From Anodontia alba (lineage: Eukaryota > Mollusca > Bivalvia > Lucinida > Lucinidae): a stretch of 64,000 bases of DNA. The position numbers and the translations under genes were made by a program. Location: the NCBI GenBank assembly GCA_964016985.1, contig OZ024824.1, forward strand, positions 123,635,577-123,699,576. The letters run 5' to 3'. This document shows, one piece after another, positions 45,973 to 56,447 of the stretch (position 1 is the stretch's first letter; each line of letters starts with the position of its first letter). The notes under the pieces were generated by a model, which searched no databases, was not told where the DNA came from, and saw only the letters and a list, made by a program, of their open reading frames with translations.

Positions 45973-46335
45973 AAAGTCAAACCTCAATAGCTCGAACACC
46001 GATGGCTCGCTTACCATGGCTACTTCGAACTGTTTCTTGAGTCCCTGCGAAATTCTTCCGATACTTCAAGAAAACAAATATTCAGGGAATATTTTTTATT
46101 TTATCAGGAACTTGTATGTTGTGTGTACTCATTAGAATCGCCTCATTGAGGCGATTGTAATGAGTACACTCAACATACAATTATTGTGCAGGAAATCGAG
46201 AAAACAAAATTCCCTAAATTATCGCTATTTGCCTCCTAACCTGGCACCATGATTAACCCACTGTGGCTCGAACTACCCATGTCTCGAACAATTTTCTGTG
46301 GTCCCAAAGATGTTCGAGCCATTGAAGTTCGACTG
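45973..46335. mobile_element. pogo/Tigger-like element (second type) with family-F-like palindrome core
   Basis: The ends read aagtcaaacctcaatagctcg and gttcgagccattgaagttcg..actg, followed by TA. The centre (about 46110-46172) is a palindrome with half-site GTGTACTCATTAGAATCGCC, closely resembling the family F core GTGGGTACTCGTTAGAACCG. Confidence 0.8.
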
Positions 46336-46542
46336 TATCATTTAAATAATATACTACCGCATCTGATAAACACATTTAGCTGGTAAAGTATTTATTATCT
46401 AAAGATTTGGCGCGACGACTTAAAACTGAACGGTTAACTATAACAAAGTCTAATTATAGAGTCGGGTAGCTGAAGTCTACTTTTTAACAGTCAATAACTA
46501 TTTGTTCTTTCTCTCCTCGACTTATGTGTCTAATAGTGTATT

Positions 46543-46823
46543 CATCACGAAAACATGCTATATAATTTTGACCTACTTAAACCCCACTTTTATATAGTAA
46601 AACTGGGGTTTACAGGGGTATACATTATTAAACTTATTTCTGCTCAAAAACATAGAATGTGGTACTCGTAAGAACCATCTTGTCGAGGCGGTTTATAGAG
46701 AACCAACAATCTATGTTTAAAGCATAAATTTAAAAAGAAAGATATTAAAATATTTTATCTGAAAATTTTCATTTTTCGGTGGTAAAAAATCCGGTATATT
46801 TGAATAGGCATGTGTTCGTAATG
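46543..46823 (+). mobile_element. Fold-back MITE (family F), degraded palindrome
   Basis: Forward orientation; the arms carry many mismatches (gtaagaaccatcttgtcgaggcgg), so this is an older copy. Confidence 0.87.
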
Positions 46824-47508
46824 TGCTGTTTCTTTGTGATCTCTAAAGATATTAAATGCGTAAGCAGTATTGCAAAACTCGTCACTGCTTATGAAGAGTA
46901 TCAATAAAAAAAAACCCCAAAAAATTCCATTTGTCTGTCTGTTATTTGTTCTTTGCTTCCAAAAGAAACCTTTTCTATTTTATTTTACTTCGCTGCATCT
47001 AGTGGTAAGTGCCGTGTGTCGGCCGTAGAACGTCTCCCTTTTCTTCACCGTAGAGCAGATTATATTATAATGTCTTTTGGGATCATCTGGCAGATTGAGG
47101 TATCTTTGAAAATGGAGTTTTGCTCATTTATACAATGGAGGACGTAAGCAGTGTAGCAAACTTCATTCATTACTGCTGTTTAAGAGCTCAATAAAACCGA
47201 TGCACCCATTTTCTGTCTGTAATGTGTTCTTTATTACCAAATGCAACCGTTTAGATTTTTATTCTTTACTGTCACATCGAAACATTATTTTTAAGACTTA
47301 TCTTACAAACCACATTATTCATATCTTCATTCTTATGGAAATACGGGATACAGTATTACAAAAGTCATCGAACTCTCTTCCGAATCCCTTTTGTATACCC
47401 TTGTCTTGATTTCAAGGTTTCAAACTCTGTATACGTTTTTTTTTTTTTTTTAGTTTTAACAAAAATAATGTTTGAACGACACATGTAAGTGCATATGTTA
47501 TATGTTTT
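46824..47508. other. Unassigned stretch with an internal ~280-bp duplication
   Basis: The region around 46850-46985 (gtaagcagtattgcaaaact..tctgtctgttatttgttctttg) recurs in diverged form at 47140-47270. No gene seen. Confidence 0.4.
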
Positions 47509-48178
47509 CCATTACAAAAACATACCTATTTAAATATAAATTTTACAACCAAAAAATGAAAGTTTTAAGATGGAAAATTCTGATATTCCCCTTCTTTCTG
47601 CTCAAAACATAGATTGTTGGTACGCGTTAGAACCGCCTCGGCAAAGCAATTCTAACGCGTACCCACAATCTATGTTTGAAAGCAGAAATAAGAAAAATAG
47701 TTTATACCCCTATAAAATGAAAGTTTTCAGATGAAAAATTCTGATATTCCCCTTATTTCTGTTCAAAACATAGATTGTTGGTACGCGTTAGAACCGCCTC
47801 GGCAAAGCAATTCTAACGCGTACCCACAATCTATGTTTGAAAGCAGAAATAAGAAAAATAGTTTATACCCCTATAAAAAAGGTAAGAGAAAAGTCCAGGG
47901 AACGCCACAATCACAAACCGCAGCCCCTCCCAGACAACAAGAGGAAGAGAGAAATGACAAAACAAAACAAGCGGAAATCGAACAAATGTACGAAAAGCAT
48001 CTAGAATAGCTCTCTCTTCCCCATGCGAGGTATTTGCAATGCTAAAGAGGACAGAAAAACACAAGAACAAAAAAAAAAAAAAAAAAAAAAAAACACAAGG
48101 CAAGACATAAAAAAAAATTTTACTACATAGAATGGGATTTATGGAGGTCAAAATTATATATGCATTTTTTTATGGTGA
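47509..48178 (-). mobile_element. Composite: fold-back MITE with internal duplication and nested T-tailed repeat
   Basis: It begins cattacaaaaacatacc and ends with gaatgggatttatgg.ggtcaaaattatat, as in family F. The palindrome block is duplicated (47570-47716 and 47717-47872). The T-tailed repeat at 47876-48107 sits within the right subterminal part. The composite ends about 20 bases before CUB exon d. Confidence 0.82.
47876..48107 (-). mobile_element. T-tailed dispersed repeat, truncated copy with poly(A) at the far side
   Basis: It starts aaaaaaggtaagagaaaagtcc and stops at acacaagaac before about 25 A (48068-48092), then resumes briefly (acacaaggcaagacata). Confidence 0.83.
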
Positions 48179-48196
48179 GGTTTTCTTTCGTGCAAG

Positions 48197-48556
48197 GTGT
48201 ATGATGGTACGACTGATGAAGATGATCTTATTGCTACTTATTGCGGTTCAGTCGCACCTCTGGATATTTCAACCACTTCAAATGTAATGTACGTTCAGTT
48301 CTTCTCTGATAACAGTGGCAGTGGCAGAGGTTTCAATGCGACATATATAACTGAATGTAAAATAATACTGACGGAAAGATCAGGGAGTTTCGAACCTCTT
48401 GATAAGGATCATGATGGGCTCTATGACGAGACACAGAACTGTACTTGGATTATTACAGCAAACCCTGATGAAAGAATAGAACTCAATATTTCTGATATTG
48501 ATATAGACGAAACAGCGAAAACAACTTATGACTCATGCATAACGGATTATATTAAG
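48197..48556 (+). CDS. CUB exon d: C-half of CUB-C fused to N-half of CUB-D
   Basis: This exon is 360 nt, 120 codons, phase 0 at both ends, the same size and layout as exon c. The acceptor is tttcgtgcaag and the donor is aag|gtttgt. The first part completes CUB-C: V-Y-D-G-T-T-D-E-D, T-Y-C-G-S, V-M-Y-V-Q-F-F-S-D-N and R-G-F-N-A-T-Y. The second part opens CUB-D with T-E-C-K-I, then D-K-D-H-D-G-L-Y-D, N-C-T-W-I, I-S-D-I-D-I-D and C-I-T-D-Y-I-K. A composite repeat ends about 20 bases before the exon, so the polypyrimidine tract sits at the repeat border. Another dispersed repeat begins within about 15 bases after the donor. Confidence 0.93.
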
Positions 48557-48570
48557 GTTTGTTTAATATT

Positions 48571-48670
48571 TTATGCAGTTCCTTATGAGCCGCAGCATGA
48601 GAAGATGACCCTTCTGGAATGTGCTGATGTAGAAACTGCGTCCCTGTCTTTTTCCAAGAAAAAATGGTCC
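48571..48670 (+). repeat. ~95-bp repeat, copy 1, beside exon d donor
   Basis: cttatgagccgcagcatgag to tttccaagaaaaaatgg. A second copy follows the fold-back element at 48949. Related to family G fragments. Confidence 0.8.
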
Positions 48671-48948
48671 CATTACGAAAACAAGCCTATTCAAATATAT
48701 TGAAAATTTCACCACCAAAATCTGAAAGTTTTCAGATAAAAATTCTGATATTTTTCATATGTTTGCTCAAAGCATAGATTGTGGGTACTCGTTAGAACCG
48801 CCTCGGTGAGGCGGTTCTTACGAGTACCCACAATCTATGTTTTTGAGCAGAAATAAGAAAAATAATGTATACCCCTGTAAACCCCAGTTTTACTATATAA
48901 AAGTGGGGTTTAAGGGGGTCAAAATTATGTAGACATGTTTTCGTAATG
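48671..48948 (-). mobile_element. Fold-back MITE (family F), well preserved
   Basis: Reverse orientation; both ends read CATTACG/CGTAATG in this copy. Palindrome at about 48762-48858. Confidence 0.92.
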
Positions 48949-49110
48949 GCATTTCCATGTGAGCCACAGCATGAGAAGATAACCCTTCAGGAATGTGCTG
49001 ATGCAGAAACTGCATCCCTGTCTTTTTCCAAGAAAAAATGGCCCAGTATACTTTTTGATCAGACTAGGCAAATGCGTGCGTTGATATGACTTTTCGCTAG
49101 GTGCTCATGT
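48949..49110 (+). repeat. ~95-bp repeat, copy 2, plus family G-like tail
   Basis: catgtgagccacagcatgag to tttccaagaaaaaatggccc, then gatcagactaggcaaatgcg. Confidence 0.75.
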
Positions 49111-49134
49111 TCATAGGCAATGACATTATGGCTC

Positions 49135-49418
49135 CATTACCAAAACACGCCTATTTAAATATATTGAGAATTTTTACAAACAAAAGGAGACAATTTTCAG
49201 GTAAAAAGTCTAATGTTTTTCATATTCCTGCTCAAAAAATACATTGTGGTTACCTGTGAGACCCGCTTTAACAAGGCGGTTCTAACGAGTACCCACAATC
49301 TATGCTTTGTAGCAAAATAAGAAAGTAAAAAATAATGTATACCCCGGTAAACACCAGTTTTACTATACAAAAATGGGGTTTATGGGGGTCTAAATTATAT
49401 AGGCATGTTTTCGTGATA
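49135..49418 (-). mobile_element. Fold-back MITE (family F), degraded
   Basis: Reverse orientation; palindrome mismatched (acctgtgagacccgctttaacaaggcgg). It is followed 16 bases later by a Tigger-like element. Confidence 0.87.
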
Positions 49419-49434
49419 ATATTTATGCAAACTA

Positions 49435-49762
49435 CAGTAAAACCTCAATGACTCGAACATATTTGGACCCTTTAAATTTCTTCGAAACATGGTTAGTTCG
49501 AGTCACTGAGGCTTAATAATTGCGCCAGGTTAGGAAGCAAAGTGCGATAATTTAGGGAAGTTTATTTTTATTTATTTATTTATTTATTTATTTATCTTTT
49601 TTTGTTTTGCAATGAGGCGATAATAACATACTATTTCATGAGAAAATCGTAAAAACCTTTGCCTAAATATTTGTTTTTCTGAGCTCTCGGAAATTTTGTT
49701 TAGGAATTCGAATCATCCACGGTAAACGAGCAATCGGCGTCGGAGGCATCAAAGTTATACTG
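49435..49762. mobile_element. pogo/Tigger-like element (second type)
   Basis: TA-flanked, starts CAGTAAAACCTCAATGACTCG and ends catcaaagttatactg. It retains a half-core (aatgaggcgataataacata). The palindrome is largely lost, and an (attt)n run lies inside. Confidence 0.75.
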
Positions 49763-49829
49763 TATTATCGTAAGTGTCGTATAATATTTATGCTAAAATA
49801 TTGAACAAGTCTGTTTGAAATATCACATA

Positions 49830-50160
49830 CAGTTGACTCTCGTTATCTGGACCTCGCTTGTCTCGAATAACCGCTTATCTCGAAGTGAAAATCTGGACCC
49901 TGCCTATACATGAAAACCTAACAACAGATGGAAAATATTGTAGAAAAGAGGAGAAATTGCTCCTAAGGAGCAATTTCTCCTCTTTTCCACAATATTTTCA
50001 ATATATCTCTAACTTCAAAAGTCCATTTACCTATCAGTTTGTTAAATGTGGTTAATCAAATTATTTTTTCCTCAATTCTACAAACCTGATATGTCGAACT
50101 ACGGATATCTCGAAGTATTTCAGAGAGTCCCTTGGGATTCGAGATAACGAGAGTCGACTG
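49830..50160. mobile_element. pogo/Tigger-like MITE, complete
   Basis: TA-flanked, nearly identical to the copy at 20685 over its length, including the central palindrome. Recent spread is likely. Confidence 0.9.
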
Positions 50161-50162
50161 TA

Positions 50163-50745
50163 TTTTACAGTGTGTTATTTGATATTTTGTTACAAACGGC
50201 TGCAGTACTAGACTGGAATGTATTTGTACTAAACCGAATCAGGGCTTCCTCCTAAAATTGATTTAGAAACATTGGCGCTTAATAAGTACCCTCGAAGACT
50301 AGCTTATGGATTTTTTTATGCTCTGGGCTCGAGGTTTTAAAATGTGTTCATGCCCAACAACTGGGCATAAAATTTTCTCTGCTATTGAAAATGAAAACGC
50401 CAAAAATCGTTTCTGTTATTGGCATTTGCATATTTATTAGCAGTGAAAACTGCATGCTCAGCTATGCTTAGCAAGAAAAAAAAATAGCAGCTGTTACTTA
50501 TTTGAGATCTATTGGCATGACAAATTTCATGCTGAGCTGAGCAAGTATTTTTTTTAAAAGCCTCCGGGCCCGGTTTAGATACTACTTTGTTTCACTGCAG
50601 TTTTGTGATTATTTGTTTTATTGTAGTACGACCAAGCCCATATTGATAATTTTGTGCTGCATTAGAATCAGGGGCAAAATTTCGATAGTGTATAGCTTTT
50701 TTAAGCCCTCATTCCCACCCCATCCGTGAGGGTTCGGCTCAAAAA
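50163..50745. other. Unassigned intronic stretch
   Basis: Words such as tgctgagctgagcaagtat and gaaaatgaaaacgcc recur in inverse form at 38860-38960, so a dispersed element is probable. No gene. Confidence 0.3.
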
Positions 50746-50749
50746 CTCA

Positions 50750-51302
50750 CCTCTCATACACCCTTATGTCAACTGAACCGAAACTTGGTAAGAAGTATTG
50801 TAGATAAAAAATAGCTAAAATCGTGCCTTTCGAAAATCCAAGGTGGCCGCCATCCTAAAAAATTATTTTGTGCTAACTATTCTTAACCGAAAGAATGTAG
50901 ACTAGAAACTTAATAGGAAGAATCGGGCGACTTGTTGATCAAAACAGATAAAATCGTTTTGATCAAAAATCCAAGTTGGCTGCCATGCGCTTCTCCTGAG
51001 CCGTGAGGCCATTTGACTTGAAACATCCTTAGAAGTATCGGGGCAATTTGTAGACAAAAAAAAAAAAAAAGCTAAAATCGCTTCGAACGGGCATCCAAGA
51101 TGATCGCCATTGCCGCAATCCTGAAAAAAAAAATCTATTTTGTGCGTCGTATCTTGAACAGAAATGCCAACCGACTCGAATCTGACAGGAAGTATAGGGG
51201 AAATTGTAGATCGAAAATAAGTAAAATCGTACCTATAAAAAAACAAACAAAAAAAATAAAAAAATAAAAAAATAAATAAATAAATAAACAAATAAAACAA
51301 AA

Positions 51303-51349
<47 letters not shown>

Positions 51350-52830
51350 AAGATGACCGCCATAGCCTTGGAACCGAAAATCTAATTTGAGCTTCTTCTC
51401 CTGAACTGAAATGCCAATGGACTCGAAACTAAGTAGGAAGTATCGAGGCGACTTGTAGATAAAAAAGCTAAAATCGTTCCGATAAAAAATCAAAGATGGC
51501 CGCCATAGCGGCCATATTAATTATCTTTTAAGCGTTTTTTATCCTGAACCGATAAGCCAGTTGACGCGAAACATCCTAGGAAGTATCCGGGCGACAAGTA
51601 GATCTAAAGTAGCAAAAATCGGTCCGACCGGTCATCCAAGCTGGTCGCCATCTTAAAAATCTATTTTGTGCTTCCTCTGAACCGACAAAGGCCAACTGAA
51701 TCGAAACTGGTAGGAAGTATAAGGGCAGCTTGTAACTTGGACGGAAGGTATTAGGTAATTGTATCGATTCCTGATCATAGCCTCCCTTCCTATTTATAAA
51801 TGAAAACTAAATAAAATCGTTCCTACCGAAAATCCAGTATGACCGCCATGGCCATGGAAAATCTATTTTGCGCATCTCTTTCTGAAACTTAAAGCCAATT
51901 AACTCAAAACTTACGAGGGAGTGTAACGGTGGCTTGTAAATAAAAATAGCTAAAATGATTCCGATCGAAAATCCAAGATGGCCGCCATGTTCATGGAAAA
52001 TCTATTTTGAGCTTCTCCTGAACTGATGAGCCAAATGACTCTAAACTTAGTAGGAACTATCAAAGTGACTTGCAGATCAGAAAAAAAACAAAAAAAAAAA
52101 AAACAGCTAAAATCATTTGGAATAAAAATCCAATATGGCCGCCATGGCAGCTATCGTGAAAATCTGTTTTGAACTTCTTCTCATGAACGGAAGGGTCAAG
52201 TGAGTTGAGACTTGGCAGGAAGAAACGAAAAATTAAAAATGGCTAAAATCGTGTCGATGGGAAATCCATGCCTGCAGCCGCAGCCGCGTTTTGGAAAATT
52301 AAATTGAACATATTCACTTCAACCAAAACGCCAGTTAACTTGAAGTTTAGTATGAAGTATCAGGGTGACTTGCAGATAAAAAGAAAAAAAAAAGTTAAAA
52401 ATGTTCCGATTGTAAAACCAAAAATACCGCCGCTTGACTACTAGTGTGCTACCATCTTGGAAATATATTTTGAACTTCTTCTCCTCAACGAAAAACATCC
52501 AGTAGACTTGTAACTTAATAGGACGTTTCGTGGTGACTTGTTGATCAAAAACAGCTAAAATCGTTACAATCGAAAATCAAAGATGGTCGCCCTAGCAGAC
52601 ATGTTGAAAATCTGTTTTGAACTTTTTTCTCCTGAACAAAAATACCAATTGACTCGGAACGTATATGAAAGTTTTGCGATGACTTATAGATTAAAAAGCA
52701 GCTGAAATCGTGTTATCTGAAATTCAAGATGGCTGCCAGGCCCACCATCTTGAAATTCTATATTTGACTTCTTCTCTTTAACCGAATGGCCAATTGACTC
52801 GAAACGTCTAGCATTCAGGTAGGCAATACA
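50750..52830. repeat. Tandem array, ~145-bp unit, about 14 copies, with ATGGCCGCCAT
   Basis: Units contain cctgaaccgaaa.gccaa, tgactcgaaactta.taggaagtat, gacttgtagat, agctaaaatcgttccgat and ccaagatggccgccat. Copies diverge by 10-25% and several have poly(A) or AT expansions (51057, 51308-51349). Confidence 0.9.
51308..51348. repeat. Poly(A) expansion inside the tandem array
   Basis: About 40 A, preceded by aaataaataaac repeats. Confidence 0.97.
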
Positions 52831-52999
52831 GTGCCATCTGGCCCTCTTGTATTTTTTTTTTTTTTTTTTTTTTTTTGACAGAAGTGTTGCTTGAGAAAGA
52901 CAAAAATATGTTCATGTTCTGCCCCTTAAATAACTGGTAAATGCTTCTAAAGAGTGACGTTCCTCAGATTTTCGTCAAATGTTTCAAATATATTTTCAG

Positions 53000-53162
53000 A
53001 TATTTGATGGAGTTATGGAAAGTCTTTTTATCGTCGATAAAGTATGTGGTTCTCATCGGCATAAACAGTTCACGTCAGTATCTAATATTATATACGTACA
53101 GTTCCGGGCAGATTGTTGTCACGGTGGAAAAGGATTTTATGCCACGTACACATTTATTAATC
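53000..53162 (+). CDS. CUB exon e: C-terminal half of CUB-D
   Basis: This exon is 163 nt, phase 0 in and phase 1 out. The acceptor is tatattttcag and the donor is tc|gtaagt. It reads I-F-D-G, D-K-V-C-G-S (fourth cysteine), N-I-I-Y-V-Q-F-R-A-D, then C-C-H-G-G-K-G-F-Y-A-T-Y. The adjacent C-C pair just before the G-F-Y-A-T-Y strand is extra to the normal four-cysteine CUB pattern. The last base c plus gc from exon f makes an Arg codon, so the splice stays in frame. The exon lies about 130 bases after the poly(T) run that follows a tandem array. Confidence 0.88.
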
Positions 53163-53279
53163 GTAAGTTTTATTTTTTCATTGACAAGATAAGTAGTCCA
53201 CGATAGGCGTTTTGCTTTAAGACAATTTCTCACAAACACAAGACATTAAAATATCCATGTAAGATGTTTGTTTCTCAGT

Positions 53280-53430
53280 CATATCTCCAGACAAGCCATT
53301 TTGTTACCGAACATATCATAAAAATGTCCTGGAAAGCTATAGTCGACGCATCGATCCAATTTTCCAATGCCCAAATAAACTCTCGGCTCGCGTTGAAACG
53401 ACCAAAACACAAATAAATCGCACGCAAAAA

Positions 53431-53465
<35 letters not shown>

Positions 53466-53650
53466 CGAGGCGGGCAGGTATCCAAATAAGGTGACCGCAA
53501 TGCTATCACCAAGACAAGAAAACATGACGCACAAAAACAACATAGAAACAACCTCTCATTGATAACTATCTGATTTTTTCCACAAAAAAGCGCACGTTGT
53601 CGATACTCCTTACTGTCCTTAGATGAGATTTTTAGGAGAACCCACAATAC
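53280..53650. repeat. Diverged relative of the T-tailed repeat with poly(A)
   Basis: Words align in order with the family: tgtcctggaaagctatagtc, ccaatgcccaaataaactctcgg, caaataaatcgcacgcaaaaac, and ggtgaccgcaatgctatcac. Poly(A) lies at 53429-53463. The minus-strand ORF of 122 codons is not a gene. Confidence 0.5.
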
Positions 53651-53827
53651 ATACGAACCTTAACGTGAGAAAATATAGCATCTGTCATATGCGCCGAATG
53701 ACGACTCAAATAAAACTACGTATCCGATCATTCAGCATTCGCATGAAAAAACTTTGCATGTTTAGCTATTAAAATTGCACCCAGTCTGATATGACAGCGC
53801 ATTCGCGTGTCACGTATCTTACATCAC

Positions 53828-53933
53828 CCCAGTCAGCATTCTACGTAAATCTATATAGGGCCGTTATCGGCTGTCAGGGTAGCTGACGGGCCGATGACGG
53901 CCCGATGTAGATTTACGTAGAATGCTAGCTGGG
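53828..53933. mobile_element. Small MITE, ~105 bp, ~45-bp inverted arms, ending in poly(G)
   Basis: cagtcagcattctacgtaaa at the left pairs with tttacgtagaatgctagctg at the right, and tagggccgttatcgg pairs with ccgatgacggcccga. Seventeen G follow at 53931-53947. Confidence 0.8.
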
Positions 53934-53947
53934 GGGGGGGGGGGGGG

Positions 53948-55040
53948 CGTCCAAATGAGATTGGCTTAGAGTTGGGCAAAGCCTGCTATTCTTGCAGCAG
54001 GTAAAGGTAGAGGAGGAATGTTTTTATTTCTTCTATTTATTCACTTTCATTCAATTTCCTCGTTCTTCTCTGTCCCTCTCTTTCATTTTCTCTTCGGTCT
54101 CTTCTATCTTTCTTCTCCCTTTCTCTGTGAGACGACACAAAATTACCCTCTATCCAATAGATATACCATGTGATGCTACGAAAGTAGTAATCTTTGAACC
54201 ATAAAACATTTAAAACCAGCTTCACATGTAAAAAAAAATATTCATTTTCTGCGACCATGCGGAGCTTTGTAAGAATTAAATACTTATAAAAACAGTTGGA
54301 CAAATTTTAAGAAAGAAAACGAACCGATGGCATAAGAAGAGAAAACACATAATATTCTACAAATGGTACATATTAAGCTGGATATTTGCTGATATTTATT
54401 TTGTAAAAAAAAACGAATATAAGTTTTTAACGATTCCTTTGTTTCTGAAGTGCTCTATCAAACTATAATTTAATTATAGAGATTTAAATACGAACTATTC
54501 TTTTTGCTTCATGTTGTATGTTTTCGTTTTGTTGCTGTTTGTATCGCCCCATACAACTTTTCCATATTTCGCAATAAATGTTACGAATGCCGGAATGCGT
54601 GAATATGGTTTTGTGACTTAGGTCTGGTCTGAATTTTAATTGTAGCATAGTATCTATCCTACTCTAAGTTTTTTTTAAGTCCATCGTTCATGTGGAGATG
54701 CAAGATAAACCTAAATGCTCGTGACATTTAACTTTATAGCTATTTTAATTGTTCGTATAGAGAGGCGAATGTATGAGAATACGAGAGATGTAATTCTAGA
54801 GATGACAACTGCTTTAGTTTTGTAGGATTAAACGAGACCGCTCATGCTTCGGCCCGTTTTTATTTGTTACATAGTGATTAATTTGATTTTTATGTTTTCG
54901 CTTTGATGCATGGACTGAGTTGGGAGCCTTTATGCGAACCGATTTTTAATGTATTTCTGTATTAAGAGTAGCATCAGGTCCCAGGGTGAAGTTGGCTAGC
55001 TGTAAAAGTGCTTTAAACCCCCCCTGGTGGTTTACTCAAC
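53948..55040. other. Unassigned intronic stretch
   Basis: Contains a ctctttc-rich pyrimidine patch (54050-54125). The section before 55040 may be LINE-derived, not shown. No gene seen. Confidence 0.3.
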
Positions 55041-55336
55041 TGACCGTTCTAAGGCGGTGGTCCCGGTGTTAGTCTTACTCTTTGGTGCTTTGTGGTTTAT
55101 TCTGCGAGGCGATTTGTTGTATGTCTTACCTTGCGCCATTTTGTTCTTGTGGTTTTCAGTCATTTTAGCATTGCGATTACCTCGCTTGGTGAAGAGAGAT
55201 AGCTAATTTTGGTGTTTTTCGTATGTTTGATCGATTTGTGTTTGTTTAGATTTGTCGGTTTTCTCTTCCTCTTGATGCCTGGGAAAGGGCTGCGGTTTGT
55301 GATTGTGGCACTCCCTGGACTTTTCTCTTACCTTTC
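55041..55336 (+). mobile_element. T-tailed dispersed repeat, full length
   Basis: It runs from accgttctaaggcggtggtc to cttttctcttacctttc. It is the best copy in the plus orientation. Its hydrophobic frame is broken at ttggtgaagagagatagc. Confidence 0.88.
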
Positions 55337-55368
55337 TTGATTATCAAGCTTGAAAATCAAGCCACTAT

Positions 55369-55960
55369 TATTGACACATTCTATTCAACGCCTTGATATA
55401 TGGAAGACTTACAAGCGATAATGTGTATTTTGAACAAATGATTAAGTTAATGTAAGTGGGTAAACAGAATAGTATTGTCAGCCAGTAAACGAATATTAGA
55501 GCTTATATCATTTATCATGTTTTTAATATTGACGAGACAGAGTGAGTGTCCTAAAACTGAGCCTTGCGGTAAACCAGCTAGTATCTTGGGCCAATTTGAG
55601 ACAATACCAATGAGTATATAATGTCATTGTCTGTTAGATAAATAACTTAAAACCATGCTAGAGGTGTGAAGTCACTGCGTCTGCTTCCACTTTATGTATG
55701 TCCAACCTGCCATACATGATCAAAAGCCCTACTTATGTCAGGGAAAACAACTCTTATTTCTTTCCCTGCATATGTAGTGGCTAATAGAATATTATACTTC
55801 TGTGTGATGTGTAACAGAATCTGTTAGACGCCTCTGTGCTGTGTAACTGTTTTGTACTTTATATAATATTTGGACCTGTTGTTGTAAAGATTTAGAGCCA
55901 AAAAATTGACTAAATTCTCAGGAAGCATTACTACTGGCCATCAGAGTCGATAGTTCTTGT
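55369..55960 (-). pseudogene. LINE reverse transcriptase fragment, catalytic Asp lost
   Basis: Minus-strand pieces: K-E-I-R-V-V-F-P-D-I-S-R-A-F-D-H-V-W (about 55770-55716), A-G-L-P-Q-G-S-V-L-G-H (about 55590-55555), then R-L-L-A-D-N-T-I-L-F (about 55495-55465). The catalytic A-D-D reads A-D-N. Frames are broken between these pieces. It is a CR1/Jockey-like RT. Confidence 0.8.
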
Positions 55961-56447
55961 ATTGTTTGTTCTTTGTGGGACCTTGTCGCTGGTTGCCGCA
56001 GGACTGTTTGGATTGCATTCCTATTTAATTTCTTAATGTTTTCTTTTGTGGGTTTCTAAACCGAGACTTCCATGTCTAATATGGTTTCTAAGGCAATCAT
56101 TTTGACGTTATTCTGTATTCCTGGCATATCCTGGGTATCTTCACTTAAATTTTGTTTTCTATATGACTTCGTGGTCACATCTTTTAAGAAAGAGGAGTTG
56201 GTTGCTTTCCTTTTGTTGTTCTGATATGTATGTGATATCGTCATGCTTTACTTGTTTACTCTTTCTCTTAAGGTAATTCGTAGCTATTGTTCTGTAACTG
56301 TAACAATCCCTAGACATTTTTACTGTTGTAATATTTGTGATACGAACTCTTATACCATATGTAGATACTGCCGTTTACCCGCTAAATATAATTGTAATTG
56401 GATTTCTTGTCACAAACTACTCTTTGTCGTTATCATTTAATTTACAG
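55961..56447. other. Intron before CUB exon f
   Basis: Possible upstream part of the same LINE on the minus strand, not recognisable in detail. No gene of its own. Confidence 0.3.

Noticed and set aside
50902..51493. Minus-strand ORFs of 153 and 86 codons with long Phe runs
   Set aside because: Poly(A) expansion within a tandem array; no domain.
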